Assembly: GCA_020726505.1 (NCBI GenBank)
Contig: JAHLEZ010000015.1
Coordinates: 558,001-622,000, forward strand
Direction of reading: 5' to 3'
DNA: 64,000 bases
Source: Leptodontidium sp. MPI-SDFR-AT-0119
Taxonomy: Eukaryota; Ascomycota; Leotiomycetes; Helotiales; Leptodontidiaceae
Part shown: piece by piece, positions 1 to 10,279 of the stretch
Layout of the letters: every line of letters starts with the position of its first letter
How positions within the stretch are numbered: position 1 is the first letter of the stretch
Made by a program: the position numbers and the translations under genes
The notes under the pieces: generated by a model
Told to the model about the DNA's origin: nothing
Databases searched by the model: none
The model's input: only the letters and a program-made list of their open reading frames with translations

Positions 1-2751
1 CCTTGGCTGGCTCGATCTCTTCATCATCGTCAGACGAATCTGCGTCGATGGCGGGTTTCGTAGCCGGGTTTGACTGGCGCTGCTTCCTTGGACTTGGTCG
101 ACTGCGAATGTCTTCCTCCGATTCTTCTGAAGAGGCCTCATCGTTAGACTGCTCTTTAGGCGCTGGCTCCACTGATTTTGACTTCTCTATGGATTTATTA
201 GCTGAGACCTTTGAGTTTACCTATTTGGGTTCGAAAGGTGTCACATCTGAGGAGGTAATTTAACCAAGAAATTTGGAAAGAATAAAGCATACCTTTGGGC
301 GCTGGAACAGGAGTAGTGCTCTTTCGAGCAGCAGGTGCAGGGATGGGGGAGATCCTCTTTGTGGCGTCGGGGGTTGGCTCTTTTGGTGCCGGAATGATCT
401 TGGACTGCACTGGCGTAATGCTACGTCCAAAGCTTGATCGAGCAGTAGAACGACCAGGTGGCAGTATTGGCGTACTTGTCCTTGCTGGCGGCAAAACTGT
501 ATTCTAATCAGTAATTTAAAGGTCTGTAGTGAAGTTGAGACTTACTCGTACTCTGTGACGACCTTGGTACCGAGCCTGGAGCAATTGTAGTCTTAGAAGC
601 CAAGCTCGATAGCTTAGGAGTCGAGTTGTTGGGAGTAGTGACGTTCAGCGAAGGTTTTGGCGTGGAAGCATTTGGTGTAGAATTTGACGTAGGAAACTTT
701 GGAGGCAAAATTCGGCTCGCAGGTCTGATGGGTGTGATGTTTTGCTCCGGCTCATCACGGAAGGATACACGTCGGTTGTGCGGCTTTAGCAATGGCATCT
801 GTATCTCAATGCCAACTCCATTTGAAGAATCATCTGTTGAAGCCTTCGAGCCAGCGGGAGAAGAACTTCTCATAGCTTGAGATGAAGCCGTACGTTTGAG
901 AGCCGATTTCCTTTGACCAGGAATGAATGGAGTTGCCGACTGACCTCTCGAAGACGATCCTGGAGTTCCACTTCTTGGCTTTGGGAGGATCGGAGAGGAC
1001 GTCTTGGAATGGCGAGACTCTTCGGGAGTCGGTGTCTTCTGTTTTCGCTCCAAAGCAGCAGTAGCAATCTCCTCCTTGCGTAGCTTCTCTTCTTCTTCGG
1101 CGGCAGATTTCTCTTGCGCCAAACGGACACGATTTTCCTCATCAGCCTTCTCCTTCGCAATCGGGGCCTCCTCACGACGCCTCTCTTCCTCGGCCTCTCG
1201 CTTTTCCTGGGTTTCACGCTCCTTCTCGACCCGAGCAGCCCTAGTGATGGCCGTTTTGCGCTCGGCTTCTCCGCGTTGGAACTCTTCAACCTCAACCCGC
1301 TCTTGTTCCTCCCGCTTAGCCCTCTCTATTTCGGCTTGACGGGTTTCCTCAGCCTGGCGAGCTTCTGCAGCGGCAAGCCGTGCCTTTCTCGCTTCATCTG
1401 CTCGTTGCTTTTGCTTCTGTTGCTCCTCTCGTTCCTTACTATTCGGCGTGAGTGGTAGTTCACCTGGGGTGGTCTGCTCTCTTGGAGCTGAAGTTCGTCG
1501 GCTGGCACTCGGTGGAGTATTGAACTTGTTCTTGGCCCGTTCCAATCCCGACAAGCCCGAAGGACTATTCCTGACTTTCAGAGAAGCTTTTCTTTCTTTC
1601 GCTATACTCGCAAGACCAAATTCCTCGTCGTCCGACGCAATATTATCGTATATACTAATTTCATCGTGGGACAGACTTGGCTTTCCGTCCCGTTCCCGAT
1701 CAGATAGGCGAGAGTCTGGTCTTCTCCGTTGGCTTGCCGAGGTGGTTCCATTCTGGTTCGGGCGCTGATCGACTGATAATGGGCTTGTAGCTGCAGTCGA
1801 TACCGACGTTCCTCGCTCTGTGGCTCGTTGTATATGATAGCTCTTTGCTCTCGAATTTGAACCATGTGACTGTGCTCGAACCGTAGCTTCCCTCAAAGGA
1901 CTCGAGTGAGCTCTGTGCGAGGGGACGTTGGAGTCTTCGTCGAGATCGTACTGGTTCATCTGCTGATCAGCTGGACCGTACTCATCAAATGGAGATCGAA
2001 GTAACGCAGGTGGGGGTGGAGACGGCGAGGGAGTCTCAGCAACCTCTCTCACCGTCCTGGGATTTGAGGTGCGCGCTGCTCTTACATTTCGCAAGTTATG
2101 GGAAGACCCGTTGGCATTGCCCAAAATGATACTCTCTTGCGAATTGGGAATGACATTCGTATCTGAAATCCGACCATTCGTCCTCAAGGTTTCTCCTGTA
2201 GCCTCCTCACCCTCCCGAGATGGCAAAGGCTCGTCTGGATCTGCCACCCTCTGACGCTTGTTTGGCTTCCATGCATTGGCTGGCACAGATCCGTTCACCC
2301 TCGAGTTTCCCTCTCTTATACGCTTGCGGCTCGCAGATGGATCAAATCGGAGGGCAGAATTTGGCGCAACAGAATCTTCCCTGTTGGGGATCGTAGAAGC
2401 TTGAATAAATCGAATTGTGGAGGCTGTAGAAAAGAGATTCCCTAATATTTCACTCTGTGTAATGTCGAATTGTTGGTCATCTTGGACTTTCTTGAGCGTG
2501 AGGGGTCTGTTAAGATGTTAGTATGGCGGAGAAGAAAGATCGAAGACCGAGCGCGAGAATACGTACTGCCCGTAATTGATCTGATGAATCCTCGAGGCCT
2601 CCACACAGAACTCCTCAACCGTATATTCTGGAGATGCAACGACGCGGAAACAGCGAATTGGTTTGTCGCTCGCATCGTATGCAGTTGGTCCAAAAAGCTG
2701 AACTCGAAGTGAATAGCCAGCTGGTTGCGGAGGACCCATTGGAGACGCCAT
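1..2751 (-). CDS. Net1/Dnt1-like nucleolar protein (C-terminus off left edge)
   Basis: Reconstructed as exons 2751-2567, 2506-546, 496-293 and 220 to beyond base 1. The first intron has a perfect TACTAAC branch site. The N-terminal ~95 residues, made by joining exons 1 and 2 (reading ...INYGQ|PLTLKKV... and ...GNLFSTASTIRFIQ...), resemble the ubiquitin-like Cdc14-binding domain (Cytokin_check_N) of yeast Net1 and fission yeast Dnt1. The rest is low-complexity: Ser/Pro-rich stretches, a basic/acidic KER-rich coiled coil around residues 340-470, and an acidic Ser/Asp/Glu tail. In yeast this family tethers Cdc14 phosphatase in the nucleolus and affects rDNA silencing and cytokinesis checkpoints; a nucleolar role here is inferred. 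The ATG at 2751 is the first in frame after the CT-poor leader. The stop codon is not in the window. Family call moderately sure, exon structure good. Confidence 0.65.
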
Positions 2752-3782
2752 GTTGTTAGATCGAAGCTTTCGAGGAAGCGCAAGCAAGCACTCGAGATCG
2801 AGATTGCAACAGGCGATTTATTGAAGAAATGGCAGAAAGCATGGAGAGCTGGCAGTGAAAGGCGCGTTCAGTTAGAGTGGAAAAGTGAGCAGCTGTTGAA
2901 CCGAGAAAGTTAAACATCAACGCGACAAGATTTAAAGTTTAGGCCCCGCTCTCTAGCGGCCCGCAACTCTTCAGTGCGGAAGTTTGTGGATGATAGAACA
3001 GTGAAGCTGAGTTCACTTGCAAATAATGAAAGAGGTATGTATGCCTCGAAGACCTGCTGTTCACATGAAATAAAGGGGATCTCCCTCGCTTATGTGCACA
3101 ACTGTTTGCTTGTTTGCTTCTAATCCGTAACCCTGTCTGATGCATCTGATCGATAGGGTAGCTGCAGGCAACTCATGATCCTTGAAATCCCAGTCCCTCG
3201 TTTTTATCCCGAGACGCGTTTGAAAAAGGAATTCGCCTTGTCGGGTTCACAGGTCAGATAATGATATTGTTTAGTGGAAATTGATGGAAATTATCCCTGG
3301 GAGTGGAACATGTCCTTCATGAACTTGTATTATTCAGCCACCGTCGGCTCCTTGGAATATTTTGATTTGACTGAATCCGGTACTGGACTATGAAAATGCT
3401 CGGATAATCGACGAGTACAGTTCTCACCAGAGACATTGTAGAGATCTTGATTAAAGTTATAGAAAATATGTTGTCACATACATTGAAAGTCATTTCACTA
3501 AACATTTAAACATTTCCAGTCTTCTTCTCCTACGTGAATGTATTGATACATATCCAGTATCCAGACATCAATGTTAAGAGACAATGCTTCTTTGAAGTAA
3601 CTCCAAACCAACCCATCCATACCAAACCTTCCAACGCCAGACCCAAAAATCCTTTCATAGACACGAATCCTTCCAAACGCCATTTTTCCAATCGTTCACT
3701 CATATAACCGTCACATCAAGAGCTGTCCATTCATTCCATCATCAAACACCTCCATGTCGATCCCTCAGATAAGCCAATTCTC
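2752..3782. other. Intergenic, upstream of the Dnt1-like gene
   Basis: Holds the promoter of the leftward Dnt1-like gene and the 3' flank of the next leftward gene. A 61-codon ATG-started reading frame at 3683-3498 on the minus strand has no recognisable motif and no splice support. I see no other gene. Confidence 0.4.
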
Positions 3783-4438
3783 TCAAAGATCTCTCCGGCT
3801 ATAAACCCCTCCCTCCCGATTTCTCCAAAATCCAACCATCCACCATCCCATCATAAATAACAGCCCTATCCCACTAACCGCCATCAACACCAAGAAAATG
3901 ACCACCCACTTCCTCACTTTAAAAGCATCCTCCACCTCAGCCCTCATCATCTTCCTCTGCTTGGTATTCCAATGCCACGGCTCATCCTTCTCTCCACCCC
4001 TCCTACTTGGGCTCGAGCTCGCAGACCTCTCCTGCCCATCAGCAGCAACAGTCAAATTCAACGACCGTACATAAGCATATGGACCAGCATCGACCTCTTT
4101 CCATACCAATCTATGCAAGAAATTCCTGATACGTCCAAGTAAAGTGGTAGGTTGACTTCGCGAGGGGGAATGCGAGTGGGTTTTTGTTCGGAGTCGGTGG
4201 TTGTGCGAGTCGATGAGGGCGAGAGAGAGGAGGAAGGAGAGGAAGGTTATGGGTGTTATGAGAAGCTATGCAATTTGCAATTTGTTAGTTGGTCACTTGT
4301 ATTTGAATAGAATAATATTACAGGCAGAATTGGGAATGGGGAAGAGGGACGTACTCTGCTCACGGCACTTTCTTTGGGAGCTGTTGGCGAGGGAGGGGAG
4401 CGGATTTGAGGCACCAGAGAACGGGAAGGGGATGCCAT
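3783..4438 (-). CDS. Two-TM membrane protein of unknown function (188 aa)
   Basis: Two exons, 4438-4355 and 4265-3783, joined over an 89-nt intron with donor GTACGT, branch CTAAC and acceptor CATAG; the join is in frame and gives 188 residues. Residues 29-45 form a hydrophobic segment (LLITPITFLSFLLSLALI), followed by a basic loop and a ~100-residue hydrophilic middle containing a Ser/Arg-rich patch. A second strong transmembrane segment (WVVIFLVLMAVSGIGLLFMM, about 145-165) is followed by a short charged tail. I do not recognise the family. The layout suggests an integral endomembrane protein with a central loop on one side of the bilayer. No signal-peptidase site is evident. Confidence 0.6.
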
Positions 4439-5005
4439 TGTGTGCGTATTGTTCTTGACGTTTGAAGTCCGAGAGTAGAGCATTCAATGGCATTTCATGA
4501 TTGTAATAATGAAAGAGGAGCAGTTTCCACAAGGTGGTTTGTTTGAAAGAAATATTAAAAGAGACGTTGATTACACGAGGCTGTGTTGTCGGTTGGCTCG
4601 GGGTGCCAAGACAGAAACGTCATAGGCACGGCTGAGCAATGATGGAGGGGTTCGGATACGCGTGTTTCTGTACGAGCTGCACGTATCAATATTGCTGAAT
4701 ACGCAAGCGTGGTTCTGGATTGGCTGGATGTTTTTCTCTTTTGGTTCTCTGGTTACCATTCCTTCATTTTTCATTTTATCCGGGAGGGGGCTATGAAACA
4801 GATTATTAAAGTCATGTAAGTAACTCGTACTCAGTCTTGGCAAGCAGCAATCACCATTGACGAAAAATCATTATTTGTGTTAACTACAAAACTCGAATAT
4901 TCTGAATTTCTATCAGGTATATGTGAACGCTAAACTCTCAAAAGACAGACCAAAAGTAATGTATGTACACAAACAAGCAAAATTCCGGGCTCTCTCTGTA
5001 CCCTC
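4439..5005. other. Intergenic
   Basis: Contains the promoter of the two-TM gene on the left and the 3' flank of the surface-protein gene on the right. Small reading frames on both strands lack codon-like character. No gene seen. Confidence 0.4.
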
Positions 5006-6780
5006 TCAGAATGGCCCGCTCTGGACATCAAACAACAATTTCTGAAAGGTTTCGCTGTCCAGAGTATCGAGGCTACCCTTACTGACCCTGCGCTCCAGCG
5101 CCGCGGCCGGGACTCTCATGCCGTTGGAAGTTTCGACTGTTGGTGGAGCCCTTAAGTTGGATCTGTCAAAAGCTGTTTGTTCAAGATTTCGGCTTGCGTC
5201 AGGGAACCTTGACCTGATTAATTCTGCTTCTCGTTCTAGTGCACTCATTCCTCTGTTCTGGCCAACAAGAGGTAAATTGCCTTGTTGTTCCGTCGTCAGT
5301 GTTGCTACGCTCCATTCAGAGCCTCGACCGCCGTAGTATCCTTTCGTTGGCGAGTCCGATGCTTGGCCCAGTCTCTGCTCGTCGCTCAAAGTCCTGTCGA
5401 ACGGTGTAAGAGATATCCTTCTGCTGAAAGGATCGCTCGTTCTGTAGTATTCTCTTGTGGACGGCTCAGCGTTCCTATCGCCTTTCCTTTCCACGTTTAG
5501 CCACTGAAGAGAATCTAATTCGGACCGGAATGGGTCCTCGGGTGGTGCGATTATGTTGGTCCGCCCTGCTTGAGATATTTCTCTACTCCTTTCCGTACCA
5601 GCGAAGCCATTGGAGTTTCCGATTTCAGCCATGTCTCTCCCCGCTTGTGAGGGACCAGCACCCCCCGATATCTGCACGCCCGTCTCTACATCGCGTGCCG
5701 GTGCTCCTGATGAGAAAGAACCTTCTTCGTCAGGCCCCTTATCTCTTATTGATTTCCTTATGCCTCCGGTATTATCATTGCTCACTGAATCTTCTTGAAT
5801 CTGGCGCTCCTCGTCTTGCTGTGCCGCTCGCCAACGCATGACGATGACCGAGACCACAATAATAAGTGTAACGATGATAACCCCACCGATAGCAGCGCTT
5901 GCTATCGTAATGGCGGAGAGAGGAGGCGAAGATGAGAGAGCAGGCGGTTGGGACTGAGCACCTGCAATAACTGCTGCTTCTGTGGATGCCTTGGCATCAG
6001 CAGAGGGAGTCGCCTGTGATGAAGGTTTCAGAACCTCGACTCCCTTCGCAGATTCCAGAGGTGCGAATGGTGTAGTTGGAAGTGCTGGAGATGACGGGTT
6101 GAGTGGTGTGACTGCCGGTTGTGTGAATGTACTGGCCGTTGATGGTTGCGATACACTAGAAGTCTGGGCTTGAGAAGATGGCGGTGTCAAAAAGTATATT
6201 ATAGAATTTGTTTGCATGGAAATCAGAGGTTGTGGTGATTTCGCTGCCGGAGCATTCAACATTGTGCCCATCGACAGCAGGCTCGAAGCTGCCAGGCCTT
6301 CTGGGAATGTGTTTCCAACCCCCAAGGTAAGAACCTTGGATGGCGTAGTACAGCATTCGGTTTGTTTGCCCTCATCACAACAGAAAGTCCCTGCTTTCGG
6401 ATCACCGCAAGGCACGACCGCTGATTGTTGGTTCTTGTTGACTAAGAATAGATATATGTAAGCTTGACTTCAAGTTTCTGAAATTGGGAATACTTGCGTC
6501 CTGTGCAGAAGGTAGGACAACTGGGGCCGAAGTTGGGATCTAGACATGAGCCACGGAAAGTTTGTTGAGGCGACGATGCGTCCTTGTTGACGCAGAGTTT
6601 ATTTTGAGAGCACAGTTGATTCGGTGAACAGCACACTCTACTCAAGCTATCACTGCGGAAACATGGTATATCGGAATCAGCTTTCGATCCATCGGGATAG
6701 AAGCATTGTACTTTGTCGGCCGCATGTGCAAATCCGGGCCACGCTACGGCTGCTATGGCAACTTGAATTTGAAAGAACAT
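5006..6780 (-). CDS. Cys-rich cell-surface receptor/sensor-like protein, single TM
   Basis: Exons 6780-6498 and 6441-5006 give 572 residues. The join is in frame only if the 56-nt intron uses a GC donor (GCAAGT) with acceptor TTAG; the nearby GT donor shifts the frame. Residues 1-20 form a signal peptide ending AHA. Residues ~25-125 carry many cysteines (CFYPDG, VCCSPNQLC, FCCDEG, ECC). A Ser/Thr/Pro/Ala stalk follows to ~270, then one transmembrane helix (about 271-297, IGGVIIVTLIIVVSVIVM) and a ~275-residue charged cytoplasmic tail with Ser-rich patches. This is the architecture of fungal Mid2/Wsc-like wall sensors, but there is no canonical WSC domain, so sensing is an inference. In the starting region the ATG at 6780 begins the signal peptide; the upstream in-frame TTG is not needed. 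Confidence 0.65.
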
Positions 6781-8204
6781 TGGAATTACATCGAGCAACG
6801 AGAAATGACATTAATTTGTTTTTGGTGTTAGATAGTAGGTGAAATATGAAGGATTGCAGATGATAAAAGGATCTGCGGCAAGGGAGGCCATGTGCTTAAA
6901 CAATCGTGCTAAATCCAATCGCAATAGAGTTCTGCTGTAGCAGCCAATTATTGACCTTGCTCTCATGTTCCAAGAACGCCACGTCTTCAAGATAAAGCAT
7001 GTCTAGCAGGGTAGGCACTGGCACAAAACCACATATTCTGCTATGACTAACTTGTTGCATATTGGACATGTCCAATCCAAATCCTTGAAACCATACAAGA
7101 TAGGAAGATAGACAGATGATACTTCAACACCATGATCTCTCGCTTCGAGGCAGTATGAAGTGATCGGATGAAACGAAACAGCATGGCGTTATGGTGTTTC
7201 GAATTTGTTCGAAACGAGATGGATGCAACAAGGAAAGGGCGGGACTGGAAGACTGGAATGGGAATCTCGATGGCATCTCAACGGCCTCGGCACATCAAGA
7301 GCGAAGTAAATCTCGAATCATGCTGTTTTGCGCATAAATGTCCGGGAGAGAGTCTTGGGATATAAATCAGGGCTGGCCCAGAAATTGACCGGAAGATCGC
7401 AAGATCGCAAGATCGCAACAAACCCACCTGCTGAGTCCAAGCCGTTTTTAATTGCACGTCAAACCTGTAATCCGATGTGAGCCAACTCGCCCATTTCATG
7501 ACTTTGACTTTGGGTGTGTATGAAGAGATGTTCGCCGGTAGTTTCACTAATTTACTCAAGCTCAGGCGCATCTGAGCGTAATCCAGGAACACGGCCCAAA
7601 ACATTCTCGAATCCCCTGCTAGGAGAGGATATGGGAAAGTATGAATCTAGGCCTCTGCCTTTGAGCCTCGTCATCGTCATGGTAGGAAACTCTGGGTGTT
7701 CGACTTGAGTGTTTTCGTTCGTTCGACTTGGCTAGATAACGGCAGATGAGGCGATTCGCAATGTTATTCTTCACTTGGCAGAAGTACGCCTGCTAACAAA
7801 CGAGGTGGGGAAAACCCGGGCTGTGTAGAGTGTTGCGAGATGTGGAGTGATGGATGCTAAGGGAGGAAGACCTCAGACAGAGGCTCCCACCAGATGGAGT
7901 GCTGGCCGAGCGATATCACGTGGAAATCACATCTCAAAGTCGTGAAATTCAGACAGCACATCACACAGCAGAAATCTTGATTACTGAAAATGATTCTACT
8001 GCTTTAATACATGAATCAGATGTCCCCAGGAGAAGTGCTGTGCTTTACCAATAAAACGTGACCTCATCCTACTTAGTCATCCAAGGTTCTTGCCATGGTT
8101 GCCAAGAGCTTCATCCTCCTCAACCTTCGAACCCCTGCTCCACAGAACTTCATTACACATTACTTCATGACTCTACACTCAGCTGTTGGCACACAATTTC
8201 AATC
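6781..8204. other. Intergenic, 1.4 kb
   Basis: Promoter of the surface-protein gene and 3' flank of the bZIP gene. At 7393-7416 an 8-bp unit AAGATCGC is repeated three times in tandem. A 108-codon minus-strand frame (7604-7278) has no motif and no clear start context. No gene is supported. Confidence 0.4.
7393..7416. repeat. Short tandem repeat, AAGATCGC x3
   Basis: Three exact head-to-tail copies of an 8-bp unit in intergenic DNA. Confidence 0.9.
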
Positions 8205-8879
8205 TCAAAACCCTTCATGCGACGCTTCTGAAGAGGGCGCTGGCGAGGACCGGACTTCCAGAATCCCGGTACGTAAAAAGTCCGCTGAAATCAACGGAGG
8301 CTCCAGAGCAAGCACTTCCTCAACCCCTATCTTCACCACTTCCATTCCTGCGAACATGTCGTACATCTTCTTTTTCAACAAGTGATTATATTGCACATGA
8401 TGCACCAAATCTTGACGAAGATCGGCGATCACCTTCTTCTGGCGTTCACGGAAAGCTGCCTGAGCTTGCCGATTCTTCCTTCGCCTGCGATCCTTGGATA
8501 CGGCATCGGTGGCGGTATTCCTGCTAAGTTAGCAAAAGTTGTCAGTGCAAGTGGGGATATATCTTACTTCTCAGTCTTTGGCGAGGCCTGCTCAACTGGA
8601 TGAGATGTTTTGGCTGATCTGGCATGTGATACTCCACCGTTTTCTGTTGGTGTATTTGGAGAGCTCTGGAGGGGGCTGGGCCACTGGCTTTCATCAGCAG
8701 ATTGTGGCTTTATCGTTGTCAGTAAGAGAGTCAATGTCTGATGCTGATGAGAGGCTCACTGTGTATACTTGTTCGAAGACGCTGTGTCGCATGTCCTCAT
8801 AGTTGAGAGGCATTGGCACACCAGGGAAGTCCGTAGAAAACTGCCCGAAGTACAGTTCATTGTATTGGTTGTAGTCCAT
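8205..8879 (-). CDS. AP-1-like bZIP transcription factor, 188 aa
   Basis: Three exons (8879-8769, 8707-8568, 8520-8205) total 567 nt. Intron 2 ends in CTAACTTAGCAG. The third exon encodes the basic region RRRRKNRQAQAAFRERQKK, which carries the NxxAQxxFR signature of the fungal Yap/Pap1 subgroup of bZIP proteins, followed by leucine-zipper-like heptads (IADLRQDLVHHVQYNHLL). Such proteins bind DNA as dimers in the nucleus, usually in stress or metabolic regulation. The protein is short: 37 residues upstream of the first intron, an acidic Ser/Pro linker, the bZIP at about 97-145, and a 40-residue tail. I see no C-terminal cysteine-rich redox domain as in Yap1, so an oxidative-stress role is not supported. 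It is transcribed divergently from a second regulator gene 1.4 kb away. Confidence 0.8.
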
Positions 8880-10279
8880 TTTATTCTTGGTTCTTGTGCT
8901 GTTCCCTTGGACAAATTCGCCACAAGTTGGGACCTTGATATAAGTATCGTCGAGATCTTGTCACATCCCGAAATCTAGCGCGCCCTGCATATCGCCGCGA
9001 TAATCCACTTGCCGTTATGCACGGAAGAGGCAGAGAACTGCAGATCAGATATTGGAAAGTTTTGCAATCGGAACATTGTACATCCAAGAGCTCGAAACAA
9101 CTCAGATGTTACCGGCAATCCGTCGGGAAGCTTCCAGCTGACGCAAAAGGGGTATATTCTGGATATCAGCATGTTAATCGGTGTCAATCATTACAAATCT
9201 CACTCAGATATGCGCCAGCCAAGTCTGCAGAAGAACACAATTGTCCAGTGCCTGGTGAGCAGCCGGTCTCCGGTAGGTAATCACAGTGGGATGCACAAGC
9301 GGAAGTCTATCCGCATAACTCGGTATTGGAATGTCGCCTGATGATTAAGATAGCCTGTTGCATACTACCTACAGGCCATAGTAAATGTTAAATGTCACCA
9401 GTTGCGGTGGGGCTTTGAGCCTGTACAGACCAATCATTGAGTCAGGATATTAGATCTTGCTCTTTAATTGGCTCGACCATTTAACATTTGCTGTCTCCTG
9501 TACAGAGTAGCTCTTGCAGGAGATCTTGCGGGAATCGTAGAGCAAGTGTGTGGATCACATCTCCGATGCGAATCTTGATACCGGGATATCGCTAACCCCG
9601 AATTTAGGTGGCGAAAGACCAATTACCAGAGTCTATTCTGCATGTCCATGGCTGCGATGCAGGGAGTCTGGTTGCTTTCCTGATCAGGTCATCAAGAATT
9701 GACTATTCGCTATCTCCGCTTTTGGAGGTTACCAATCAAAATCCCTGTACTATGCGTCACGTTTTATTCTGTTGTCGTTCTCCGGGCATTTCCGCCACCT
9801 CCACACTTTTACAACTGATCTATCGGAACAAGTGTTTTTCCTTGCTGACATCCAAAAAGATTCCATCTGCATCCAGAAAACTCACCACAGCTTGGGTATA
9901 GCTGAGGGCTTTTCACGGGGTTTGGATCAGTATTGGGACAGTGTTCGATGGCACTCGGTGTCTACAAACGAGCCTATGGGAACGAAATCTGCGAGTGGCA
10001 TCAAGAGGCAATTTGCACTCAGCCTCGCCTGGTGCTTTGAGTTCAGGTACATAGCATTTGTACTCTTGCTCGCACCCTACAAATACGATCGAAAGTATAT
10101 TTCACTTCGCTGCATAACCCACGTGGAGTACGCTTGGCAGGGCAGCTTCCCTTCTTTGTAACGCCTGGCATCCTCCCGACAGGAAGTAACCCCTGTATTT
10201 ACGTCGACTACAGATTAGTGTACTTGCTGGTGGTGAAGGAAAGGCCAGGTACCCGTTTACAGCTTAGGGTAGCCTCGGA
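8880..10279. other. Divergent intergenic region between two regulator genes
   Basis: 1.4 kb between the bZIP gene (leftward) and the Fungal_trans_2 gene (rightward), so it holds both promoters. Overlapping reading frames occur on both strands around 8975-9341 and 9608-10161, but none shows domains, splice logic or a single favoured frame. They could be decayed coding DNA, which I cannot demonstrate. Confidence 0.4.

Noticed and set aside
3498..3683. 61-codon minus-strand ORF with an ATG
   Set aside because: Too short, no motif, no leader; cannot be told from chance.
9009..9341. Overlapping frames on both strands in the regulator-gene intergenic region
   Set aside because: No favoured strand or domain; decayed coding DNA possible but not shown.
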